A stretch of DNA of 64,000 nucleotides, taken from NCBI RefSeq assembly GCF_900496995.4, contig NC_044029.1:15066001-15130000 (forward strand), written 5' to 3'. The DNA comes from Aquila chrysaetos chrysaetos (taxonomy: Eukaryota; Chordata; Aves; Accipitriformes; Accipitridae). Every line of letters starts with the position of its first letter. Positions within the stretch are counted from its first letter, which is position 1. Positions 34,904 to 45,950 of this stretch are shown here, in pieces. The position numbers and the translations under genes were made by a program. The notes under the pieces were generated by a model that was not told the origin of the DNA, did no database searches, and worked only from the letters and a program-made list of their open reading frames with translations.

Positions 34904-37900
34904 ATCCTACCTACATGTTCCTACTCCTATGAGAAATGTTCCATTTAACTCCTTTCCCACAGCTTTTCTACCTAACCTGCCTATATCTTGCAGTGTTTTT
35001 AATAGTCAGAAAAAAAGAAAAAACAAATCCCAAAAGATTATGGAATTTTATTTACAAGACTATCACTCTGCTTATACTTTAAATATCAATCTCAGCCTAA
35101 ACAACAGAGATTTATGAGTAAATAAATCCATGCATAACTTCAGTTATCAAAAAACAAGCTCTTTCTGATACAGTAGGTAAAAAAGTTATACAAGTTATTC
35201 CTGGAAGAGCTGAAAATAAAGTCCCTCAGCTAAACTTTTCCCATAGCCTGTCAAATGGGCACTCGTAAGCATACCATCTGTGTAAAACACTTTCCATTCA
35301 CAACTTTTTTCCTTCCTAGCATTACTTCTCACTTAGCAGTGAGCAGGCAGAAGCTGGGTACACCACCCATACAAGACAGAGCAGCTCATATTAAATATCT
35401 CCGTTTCAAGATTCACAACACCATTACGTTGTTACCAAGACATCAGCTGAACACACGTTTTGCATTAATGAAACCAAACATACATGCAAAAAGCTAGGCA
35501 GTCCTAAAAATAAAAGCTCTCTTTTGGGAAAGAACTCTTCAAAGTAATGGTAAACAAAAGGAGGGGAAAAAAGCACATTAAATTTCCGCGTCATTAAAGA
35601 CTACAGGCTTGGGTAAGGCTTGCGAGGGGGTTTGTATTATTGACTAAGGCAGCAATGAACAGCCTTGCTGTGAAGGAACATGAAGCACATGGTAAGCAGA
35701 TAGCTTTACTAGGAGCCAAGCTGACAGTGTGTAAAAAACCACAGTGTTGACACAGCACTCCTTAGTAGTAATACTGCTACTGTGAACAAAAGCTGATATT
35801 CTGACATTTCAGGGCAGCACGCTTATTAGAATAAAATCGTGAATTTTCTTAATACTTTTTCTACCACATTAATATATGGTGAAAGCTTGGAGTAGCATTA
35901 GTGCCTACCAAATACATGATTATTTTTGTCTTGATAGTATGCAATTTGGATGATGTACAAAATTCAAGCAGTGTAATAAATCAGGATGAAACAACAAAAT
36001 AAATTAGTTTCCTTATACTTTCATCTGGAAATAATGCAAATTTGGTGGAAGCTGTCAAAATGTTGCAGCTTTTTATTACCTCTCCACTGCCACACTTGCA
36101 CTGCTGGCTACCCACATAACTTCATGACAAAACGATGCTATTTTATCTAATATTAAATGAAAACATACTATGAAGAAATCAGTTTAACAGCAGTTTAACA
36201 TGTTTCTATAGCTTCTAACAGCAATCAAGAACTGTGAACACTTTCAACAGCAGTCAAATCAAACTGCTTAATCTTATTTTCTTGTTATTACTCTAAGAGG
36301 GGTTCAGCTACTTGTCTGAATCAAGCAGTCAATAACTAAATACTAAAAAGCTCCCCGAAAAGTAGTAATTTATTGTGGTTTGTTTTCTTCTGGAAAAAAA
36401 AAAAAAGTATTGGCAAAAACCACCTACTACAAACTCTGGAGTTAGTCTTTCACGGATTGCTTTTAAATACAATACAGGTTGAAAATGACAACTTCAACAA
36501 TCTCCTAATTGTTATAGCCCATTTAAAAGCAATGCCAGCACCAAACATTTCACACATCAAAAATCTCAGTTTTAGCTTTAATAGTAAAGAGCACCATCAC
36601 AACAGAACGGTTACCTGCTCAAGTGAAAAAAATCACATAAGGAAAAACAAGTTACTGTTTCTAAACATTTTGATGAAAAGTAAATTGTAGTTAGCATTTA
36701 CCAAAAAAGGTGCCTATTAGGTATAGCGTTTTAATCTTCACACAGCAGGCCTTTCAAAATGTAATAAAGTCTCAAAGACTTCATTTATTAGACTCCAACG
36801 TCTGCTTCAGTTAATTTGGCAGGGGATAGGAAAGTGGATTTTTTGCAGCAGTTCCTCAAAAGGACTGGCATTAGCCCACCACTAGGCCTGCATTCTTCTG
36901 AGTGGGCTTAAAAAAAAAAGTTTTGAAGTATTTGGCATTATACAGTCTGGAATATAATATGTTTTAAGCTCTAAAGAACTATGTAGGGAATTAGAGTACT
37001 GGACTAATAAATAGCTTTTAAAGAAGTTCAATTAAGTACTGCTACTCCATACCTAGACCTATCAGGTGCAAGCAGGCAGTTTAAAAAGTAAAATTCTTGT
37101 ACAGCATACGCAGACACCAATTTAAAGTACCCAGTGTGAGATATTCATCAGATATTGGCAGGGGACAAAGAGGTTTGGTGGATTTTTTTTTTTTTTCCTA
37201 ATCTGTTTTGTATTTAAGCTTACCCACAGAATTCAAGCAAGTTCAAACATTGTTATCAATGCCAGTTCATTGCACAAACACAATTCAAGATTTGGCAGAG
37301 GAATTCCCTTAGGGCTTACAAAAAACAATTCCCACCTTTACAATTTTGCAATTACGATAGAAATTTCTGCTTCAGGAGCCCAAACACGCAACAAATGGTT
37401 TTTTTGAGCCAGTAAGATACAAGAGAAAAGAAAGCATTGTACTACTCCGGTCTTTACATATTCTACTTTTATTTGCAAATGACCTTACACTACATATTTA
37501 CCAACAGATGGTAAATTAGCCAAGATGGTAAATAGAAGGTAAATTGTAAGTTAGGCAAGTCTACAGAATTCAAGAGCTAGCAAAACCACACTTGGTTCAA
37601 CGTGAGAATATTTTTTTATTGCATTCCCACTAGTGTTGTCATATAATGCTATGATGTGGGACTTCTATCTTCTTTACTCTCATGTTAGGCATTCAAAACA
37701 CTATTTCACACTGTTTGAAAAGAGACATGTAGTCTATTTGATAGCGAGATTTTATAAAGTTAAAAGAATTTTTGTTTTGCTGAACTGATGATTAAAAAAA
37801 ATCTCTTTTGAAAACTTTATTATAGGGATATCTTCAACTAGAAAAATACAGGTGCAGACAGCAAGCGTCTCTTACAGAAACAAGCAGCACACAAGATTCA

Positions 37901-39490
37901 AGGACCTATATTTATGAAGTGCTTGTGAAACCTATAAATAAACATGGTTTAGAGTCTGGTAGATAGTACACCTCTTACTAAAGAGAAAAATCAGTGCTTT
38001 GCAAGATAGAATACTGCAAACTTTTATTGTAAACAAACATTCAAAGAATGCTGTCGGTTCACAAAGACTCTTTACACCAAGTTAATTTAACTGCAAATAT
38101 GATTCTCTTTGCAGACACTGTTCTTTTTAAGGCAGAGCGTTGTTCTGCCTTATCTTGGAAACAACTTCACAATTCCACCTCAGGTTTAAGTCTGACCACA
38201 GTGACTGTGACTACAGTGTCTTTCTTGCCAAGACTTGGACCCAAAGACCCTCTCATTTTCAGTTAACACTGAAAATACTCAATTAGTAAACTTAAGTAAA
38301 AATGATCACAATTTTCATGATATGTAAAGCTTTCTAAATGTATCAGCAAATGCATGTAAAGAAACATTTTCTTAACTTCTGAAAAAAATGGTTAGCATAT
38401 TACTGAGCATAATTAAAGTGTCTAATACAAGCGTTAGTCAAGTTACAGTAAGACAAGATTTTAAATGCCATATTAAAAAGGGTCTTAAAAATAAAAATCC
38501 AAAGTACACATTTCTTTTCTGGGAAAAATCCATAAACGTAAGTGGAACACTGAGAGACCAGCTCATCTGGCATTTTACATGAATTTTAAATCAAGTCAAT
38601 AGAAGCTATGAAGATAGCTGCAGTCTATAATCAAAAGGCTTATTGTGACTGTTCTCCTACAGGAAAAAAATTCCCCTTTTAAATATAGTGTAACAAGACG
38701 GACATTTCAGTCGCAGCTGTGAGGTGCACTCCCATTTGTTATTTATTAAAAGCATAATGAGAATGGTAAATTATTTATTCTTCTTTGCTCACTAGGTAAC
38801 GTTAACCTAGCACAGCAGATGAATGACTGCCAAGACAAATACAGAAGGCCTGACTTTAACCCTTCCCAGAACTCATTAAACAGATCTATAATAAAAACAA
38901 CAATAAAAATATTAAAGCAACAAGACCTCAGGTTTTGCCCTGTATTTTACTGAGGAATACAAATATTTGAACAGATGGTAGCTGCCAATACACACTTCTA
39001 TACTGAATAACCTTACATCTGCTTCAAAAGAGAAGCTGATAATTTCACAGTTACAGCAAGTCTGTGGAAGATTAATTATTTTAGCTATCTAGATCACTGG
39101 TTTTGAGACTTCCTAAGAACATGCTCACAAATGAACACGGTGAACGAATCAAGCAATATAAAGCTTAGCACGCTGTCTGCAAACAAAACGGACAACACTC
39201 TCAAACCGCTGAAAACCCTGTTGCTTTTTGTCAGCAAGAGGAGCATGGAGGGTAGCGTCAAGGCTTTGGCGACTCGGGGTTCTCCTGCTTCCAGAACCCT
39301 GCGACTCTCGGGCAACTAGTGGAGCATCACCACTTAGGCAGCACAAATTTCTGCACAGCTCATCACTCACAATCAACTTGTAACCAGAATTTCCTTTCTG
39401 AGCCCTACTCTCTAACCTAACAGCATTACGAAATTAAGGTTAACTGGAAAACCCTGCTGCTTAACTACTAGAGCTTACAAGACTACTTAC

Positions 39491-39800
39491 CGGCGACCAG
39501 GTATTAACCTCGATATCGCTCGAAGACCTTAAAGCAACCAGAAACGCTAGAGGCGAGCGCAGCTCCCCGGTCCCACAGAGCAGACCTCCCCTCCCGTCTC
39601 CAGCCGCCCCAGCCTCCGGCGGAGAGGGACGAAGTTTGTGAACCCACCCAGCGGCCCTGGCCCCCCCTTTGCCCCCGGCCGAGGGGTCTGCGAGCGGAGG
39701 AGAAGACTTCAGCGCCGGCTTAGCCTCTCCTCGCAACTCCCCCCTCCTCATTTTAAGCCATTCCTGCCCGGACGCCCTTCCCCTCCCCGGCAAACGCGGA
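39491..39800 (-). other. RAB3IP: Probable RAB3IP noncoding first exon (5' end undefined)
   Basis: A strong minus-strand donor (CGCCG then GTAAGTAG; GTAAGT at 39485-39490) lies at the gene-side edge of the CpG island, and the next acceptor on the strand is that of the start-codon exon at 32055. The exon would be pure 5' UTR. A long minus frame through it (39461-39793) hits a TGA within a few codons after splicing, so it does not extend Rabin8. A second possible donor, GTAGGTACG at about 40372-40380, would give an alternative first exon. The upper limit given is arbitrary. Confidence 0.55.
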
Positions 39801-40441
39801 GGGGCGAACGGCTGCTCCCAGCCGCCGGCTCCGGGCGTGCGACGGCTTCTTTGTCCGCCGCCGGCTCTCTCCCGGGGCAGGTGCGACCGGCGCTTTACCG
39901 GGGTGATCCCCGAGAACTACTTTTGCCCAGTTTTGCCCCTTGGATTTTGGGGACCAAGCGCATCCCTGCCGCCGGCTGCTCTCTCCGCACCCACGCAAAC
40001 CCCGACGGAGCCGGCAGCGACCGGGCCAGCGGCTCCTTCCCGCCGCAGACGGCCACCGCGCCACGGCCCGGGCCGCCACCTGCCCCCCCCCCCCTCCGCG
40101 TTCTTCCGTGGCGGGGGACAAACCCCCAACCCCAGCCCCCGCAGCCGAGGCGGCCACAGCGGGCCGGCGAGTCCCGCCACGGAGAATCCCGCCCGCGCCC
40201 GGTCACCTCACCCCGACAAGGGGCAGCCCTCTCCGGCGGCGCCGGCTCCGCCCGCCCGGGCGGGCACAGGCTCCCGGGAACGCGGCGCCGGGTAGGTACG
40301 ACGGCGTTACCGGGGACCCTCATCCTCCCGTCTTCCCTCCCGCCACCGGGGCCGCGCACCTCCACCGCCACGTACCTACCGAGCCCAGCCAGACCGGCCG
40401 CCGCCGACCGCCGCACCGCGTCCCCTCAGCCAACCTGGGGC

Positions 40442-40470
40442 GGGGGGGGGGGGGGGGGGGGGGGGGGGGG
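40442..40470 (+). repeat. (G)29 homopolymer in CpG island
   Basis: Uninterrupted run of 29 G. It can form G-quadruplexes of varied register, and it lies within about 30 bases of the NRF1 site. The exact length in the assembly should be doubted. Confidence 0.9.
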
Positions 40471-40497
40471 AAGGAGGCGGGGCGCCGGGCAGCCGCC

Positions 40498-40507
40498 GCG
40501 CATGCGC
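40498..40507. promoter_or_regulatory. NRF1 site (palindromic)
   Basis: GCGCATGCGC is a perfect palindromic core for nuclear respiratory factor 1, typical of CpG-island promoters close to the start site. Confidence 0.6.
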
Positions 40508-40568
40508 CCCGCGGTCGCACCGCCCGCAGGGAGGTTGGGGGGTGGAGGCAGGTGTGGGGCCCCCCGCG

Positions 40569-40585
40569 CTGCCGCCCCCTAGCGG
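40569..40585 (-). promoter_or_regulatory. CTCF-like motif
   Basis: Read on the minus strand the site is CCGCTAGGGGGCGGCAG. It fits the CTCF core consensus CCASYAGRKGGCRS at 13 of 14 positions (G for A at the third). It is placed just upstream of the RAB3IP promoter on the side facing BEST3, so a boundary role is plausible (inference). Confidence 0.55.
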
Positions 40586-43009
40586 CGGTGTGGGGTAACC
40601 GTCACCGCCCCGGGGGCGCCGGCCCCGCGGGACGTGAGGGGCGGCGGGCGGAGGCGGGCGGAGGCCGGTGTCGTTCCCCCGGGCTGGGGAGCGGGCTGTG
40701 GGGCTCTGGAGGCAGGGTCCCACCCCAGGAGGTGAGGTGGAAGGCCGGCCGGAGAGGCTTCCTGTCAGTGGTGGGGGCCTGGGCCTCACCGTCTGCCCTT
40801 CACCCGCCGGTGACCCAAAGTACTTCTGAGGGACAGGCTCGGGGCGGGTTTTCCTTCACGCTCCTCGTCGACCGCCACGCTGTCAACGGGCGGTCGGGGT
40901 TTCGGGGGGCCAAGAGGAGACCTGAGGCTGAGGGAAATTGGACAAGTGGCACGGCCGGCCGGGAGCAGCCTCCGTCCCTCCGCTACGAGCGGTGCCGGGG
41001 AGGCCCGTGGCGAACGCTCTCACCACGGAATGCTGGTAGAGCGTTTCCTCAGGGCCTGGCTGGGAAGGGACCAGGACTCGGGGCTGACACAGCGGTGGGC
41101 ACGAGTGCTGTCAGGCGCCACGTTTGACGAGAAGGGAGGCTGCAAACTCTTCAGGAGGGATCGGCCGACGTTTCTGCGCTCGTCGCCTGGAAGAGAGGGT
41201 TAAAATATTGGTTCTGTTCAAGGGCAGGCGAGGACAGGGCTATTAAAGTCCGAATGGTTTGTTACCGTGAAAAACACAAGGAAGTTAATAATTCTGTATT
41301 TAATGGTGTGCAGTAACAAAGGCATAGGATTACACAATTAAAAATGAGAAAATGATACATACGCCAGATCATTATCCGGTGATTTTCATTTGCGGGGCAT
41401 GCACTGCTCCAAATCAGGTTCTGAGCCTGCCTAACGTATGTAATAATTAAAGACTGAACTGTAATTTATATGCACGAGACTTGTGAAATAAGGCCACATA
41501 CAGAGCGAAAATAGGGCTCGCCTGCTAAAAAGATGTGTTTTTCCAGCTCTACTAGTTTGTCCGATAAAGAGATATTACTACTACCTCTCATCTTGGCTTG
41601 CCTATCTCCTTAAGCCATCATTACTGCCACCCTGAAACAAGCACAGTAGTTAGGGCAATTTTCCAGCTTTTCAGAGGTTAACATGCAGCCTTCACTTTTT
41701 TCCTTTTGAAGTCCTGCTCTGTACTGTTTTGTGTTTCCTATATCTTTAAAAGCAGTAGGCAAAATGTTGGAAAGCTGCTATAAACAAAACTCCATTTTAC
41801 CACTGGTCTGATTACAGTGCCAAAAAATATGCTTCAAACGACAGCAGCATTGGCCGGACGATGTACTTCCCTTGTTGTTAGTGGGGCTGAACTGAACCAT
41901 GTGCTGCAATGGTGAGGAACTGCAGCAAAAAAACTAAAATAAACAAGATCTTGTCCCATTCATCAGTTAAGGAATCTAGGCCACATTCCAGTCAATAATT
42001 GAAATGTTAATTAGCTTGACAGCTTTCCACTGAATGTGAAAGAATCATGTTTGGCCAGTCCTGCAGGACATAGCCACAGACAAATAATGTTCTCTGTGGC
42101 ACATTCACCGCAGCATCCACGAAGCAAGAAGTTCATTGAGGGCAAAATACTATGACAAAGAGGATGTCAAAAGACAGATGTATCAATGCCATTCATCATA
42201 AAGTAAACATATTACCAACAAATAGTAATATCTTCTAAATCTCTTTTCAGTATGTAAATTTACACTGACTACAAGGGGGCTCAGGCAGCAAAAATGGCTA
42301 TAGAAAATCACCATCTACAGCTTTTCTGGAAGCAATCTGGAAACCAAGAAACAAAGCAGTGCAAAAAGTGGAATATTCAAATAGCAGTATAATTTGAAGT
42401 TTGTTGTGAAAAGCCTCATAGAGCAGAGATGTTCGGTTTGAAGAGCTCCGACCTTTCAAATTATTTAATTTGCTAATATTGACATGCAATACAACCCAGG
42501 CAGTGCTATCAGAATACAGGTTTGCCAAATTAGAAAATGCATCAGAAAGTTCATTAAAAACATGATTGCAAAAGAGACATGACAAGTGGAATCAGAAGTT
42601 GAAAACAATGTATTAAGACATAGTAAACTGACAAGAGTCTATAATTAGGATCTATAATCCTATAGTTCTTAATCCTGTAAAACGACTGTACTTGGCATGA
42701 CAATCTGCTATCTTAACCAGATTAGACATCTTGCATTTCAAGAAATAAAAGCAATACAGTCCCAAAGACATTTAGGCGTGCTAAAATTAATCACCAACAG
42801 ATTTATTTTGTCAAAGTACTCCTGTATTTTGCTGTATGTAGTACTTTAAAAAGTCAGGCAGCAACAAACCGCAGAAAATATAACTTACATGGTTAAAACT
42901 AAAAGTTGAAACAATTTGGATTAAATCCAGAGACATAAATAAGAGAAGGAAGCTTTTTTTAAAAAAAAAAAATCTATTTTAAAAGATTACTTTTATCCAG
43001 CCCTTGGTT

Positions 43010-43460
43010 CTTTCCTGAGCTGCACATCAGTGTCAGAGCAGGGCTATTCCTGAAGGCATCATGAGCTGGGAGCCAAGGGTAACCCCACCAGTGAGGGCAC
43101 AGTCAAGAGCGGGGCTACGACGGTGACAAGAGGCTTTGTCATACACCCAGTGACCACCACACAAGGTGAGATGTCAAATCACGTCCAGGATCCATCCAGG
43201 AAGTCTCATCAGGAAGAACAAGAGACAGAACTAGAGACCTATAAGTAGACCTACACACATAATGTAGGTCTGAGGCTCATCCAAGGAGGGAGCAACCAAG
43301 ACAGGCTCACCCGAGACAAAGCACAGACAAATCCTGGTGGCCTGAGCCTGAGCTTAAATGAAACCCTGGAGTCCCTGCCCACTATGGGAAGAAGGTGGCT
43401 GAGCAGGGGCCCCAGATGAGGCTGAGCAGGGCTATTAAGGAATTCTAGTGCCCTTGGGTC
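43010..43460. repeat. Possible avian interspersed repeat
   Basis: A G- and purine-rich stretch with phrases such as GAGCTGGGAGCCAAGGGTAACCCCACC... and ATCCAAGGAGGGAGCAACCAA stands out from the AT-rich surroundings and vaguely resembles an LTR-like avian repeat I have seen. It has no clear ends or target duplication. Treat as a guess. Confidence 0.3.
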
Positions 43461-44999
43461 CGTGGCAATCAGGAAAACTGGAAATCCTTTTAGAAACAAA
43501 ACCATGCATCGCTATTGTTCTAAATGAGCAAAGTCCACTGTTGCCAGTGGAAAGTGAGGTACAGTTTGCAGCTTTGGTGGAATAACATAGGCCATGGTTG
43601 CCGTCTCCGCTTAAATAGATGTAATCTGACAGGACCTTTCAACAAAACTGCACAATGTACAAAATCTTTGCTGAAACCGCGTTGTTTCTAATGAACACTA
43701 GTATTTGCTGCTCCCATCAAGTCTATTCACTCGGCTTGTTAAATCAGTTCATCTGTTCCTTTTGAACTCCTCAGTGTGGTTAAATGCCCCAAATCAGAAA
43801 TTCCCATTCTCCAGCTAGATAGAAAGCTGGATAGGTATCTTGGCACAGACTTGGCCACAGCAATCTCTGTACTAACAACTGACAGTCTCACTTGTGTAGC
43901 TTCTCTCCAGTCACACTGGTGCAAAATGTGGAAAATGTCATTGAAAACAGTTCCCACGCTGCACAGAGTCCCCCTCTGCATCTCTCTCTGTCCAGGTCTT
44001 CTGTTGCATTTGAACCATCCATCTGAGAGACTGTGTCTTCAAATGTGGCTGTTTCCTTCACCAATAGTTACAATCCACTGGACCTAAGAAGACTGTTTCA
44101 GGGAGGAAAAAGCACAAGAGACAAATGTGTTTCACAGAAGGTAGCCCCAGACCCACAGCAGGCTTCTCTGTTGAAGGCAAGAATGGCTGCAGGACTTTAA
44201 AGAAACCAAGTGCATCATTTTTCTTTGGTCTGAATTAATTGAAGTTTCTCATCTATACGCACAAACATGAATGCCAGCTAATCAAATTTTTCCTCCTACA
44301 GGTTAGGAAGAATAAAAGAATGAGATGGTTGTTTTCTTTATAGAAGATGTTCAAGTGTGTGGTGGGGGAGGATGTCTCAACAATTTCACGGATAAATAAA
44401 GCAGATAAACTTTGAAATCTTATTTTCTACTTGCCTGTGGTACTTGTTTCTTTTATTGTTTTTTTTTTAATATTGACTAAACTGTAATTATTACCTCCCT
44501 TTCAATGACGATGTTATAAAACAATAAAGTCGAGGAAACCAAAGGATGAATCTATTAATAGAAGTCACCCATGCATTGCAACCCCATAGCACAGTGAAAA
44601 GAAACAAAGAAAGGTCTACTATGTACAAAAAATTTACAGAGACTATAAATCTTATCTATTTTAGAGATTCTTTTTTTCCCCGCTTCTACTAGCTCAGCTA
44701 AACCAGTGCTAGCAGTTCTGGGAACCATGGTATAGACAAGAATTCCCCAGTCAGGCATATTTCTTCAATGTTTAGCTAAGCATTTGGAAGGCAAATCTAA
44801 TTGGTATATTGGCATAAATAAGCATCCAGCTTGTGGGAGTCCTAAAACTACAGCTCTTATCTTTTTGCTGCTTTCCCTGATTCAACTGAGATAACATTAA
44901 AACCAGTGAGGTCTGTGTTTTTCTTCAAGTCTACCCACTAAAAAAACCCCAAATTAATAGCAAATAAGCAGGATTGATGTTAACTGCTCCTGAAGCTCT

Positions 45000-45950
45000 G
45001 TCTCAAAACTTCCAGTGGTGGAAGACAGCACAAGCGCGTTCCAGTGCCAAACTAACCTTGGAGTTAGAAAAATTTTCCAAAGTCTAACCTAATCTCCTTT
45101 GCTGCAATGTAGGACAAGAGGTAATGAGCTTATCTCAGTGGATGCAGGAAGCAACAGTCTTCAGGGTATTTGATGGCATCGTCTATCCCCTCCATTTTCT
45201 CAAAGAATAAACACAGTTATTTTAATCTTTCCTCATAGGTGATGGTTTTTAGACCTCCAGTTGTTTTTATTATTCCCTCTGGGCTTCTTCCTGTGGGTCC
45301 TCATCTGTGTAGAAGGCCAGTGCTCAAGTTTGGGCACGGCGCTCCAGCTGAGGTCTGAACAGCACTGGCTTTAATATATCACACACCTGCCTATACATCC
45401 CAGCAAAGATCCCTTGCTTTTTTTCTTATGCCAGCAGAATGCTGCTTAACCAGTCTTTCTCCAACTTGTCTGTGACTTCATCACTTGTGAGCTTTCTTTT
45501 ATGTCCATTGATTCTTACAGAATTCTAATCTTGTTCTGAAAAAAATGTTTATGGCACTTCATATCTTGCAAATTTGACAAGTGTACTCCCCATTCCATCA
45601 GCCAAGGCACTAATTAAAGTATTGCACGTTACCAGAACCAGAATGATCCTCTTGAACAATTAGCCATCCAAAACCAGAGTTTGAGCATGGTTTTCATATC
45701 AGTCTTGTATTGTCTTTGCAGTAGTTTATGCTAGACTGTGTGTCCCTTCCTTTTTTATGAGATGTCATAGGAGGGAATTTCAAAAGCCTTACAAAGATCT
45801 ATCTATATCACATATATTGATTCTCTCCTATTTGTCTCGGAATGACTCAAATGATGTGCTCAAATCACGCAACAAATCTGTTGCAGCATCAAAACCACAA
45901 ACCACTTCATAGGCCTCTGTTAGACTTGTCAACAAACTAAATCAGTGTCA
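45000..45950 (-). mobile_element. CR1-type LINE relic
   Basis: The plus strand is antisense CR1. It has GTTAGAAAAATTTTCC then AGTCTAACCTAATCTCC, ACAAGAGGTAATGAGC, TTAATCTTTCCTCATAGG, CTCCAGCTGAGGTCTGAACA and TTTCAAAAGCCTTACAAAGA, in the order expected from the 3' end inward. The copy is 5'-truncated in the usual CR1 manner, diverged and noncoding. Borders are approximate. Confidence 0.75.

Larger units (their letters stand above)
32056..39490 (-). other. RAB3IP first intron
   Basis: Intron between the noncoding first exon in the CpG island and the exon holding the start codon. It contains A28 at 34873-34900, G15 at 33527-33541 and T14 at 37183-37196. I recognised no coding exon or dated transposon in it. 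Confidence 0.55.
39480..41200. promoter_or_regulatory. CpG island, RAB3IP promoter region
   Basis: About 1.7 kb of very GC- and CpG-rich sequence stands out sharply from AT-rich flanks. It lies at the expected 5' end of RAB3IP. Visible elements are an NRF1 palindrome (40498-40507), a GC box GAGGCGGGGC (about 40474-40483), a CTCF-like site (40569-40585) and a G29 run (40442-40470). The minus-strand start sites probably lie between 39.8 and 40.5 kb. Long open frames here on both strands are a product of high GC. Confidence 0.85.

Noticed and set aside
39638-41127. Long overlapping open frames of 200-400 codons on both strands of the CpG island
   Set aside because: Composition is Pro/Arg/Gly/Ala-rich in every frame, as expected where stop codons are scarce in GC-rich DNA. 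There is no domain, and frames overlap on both strands.
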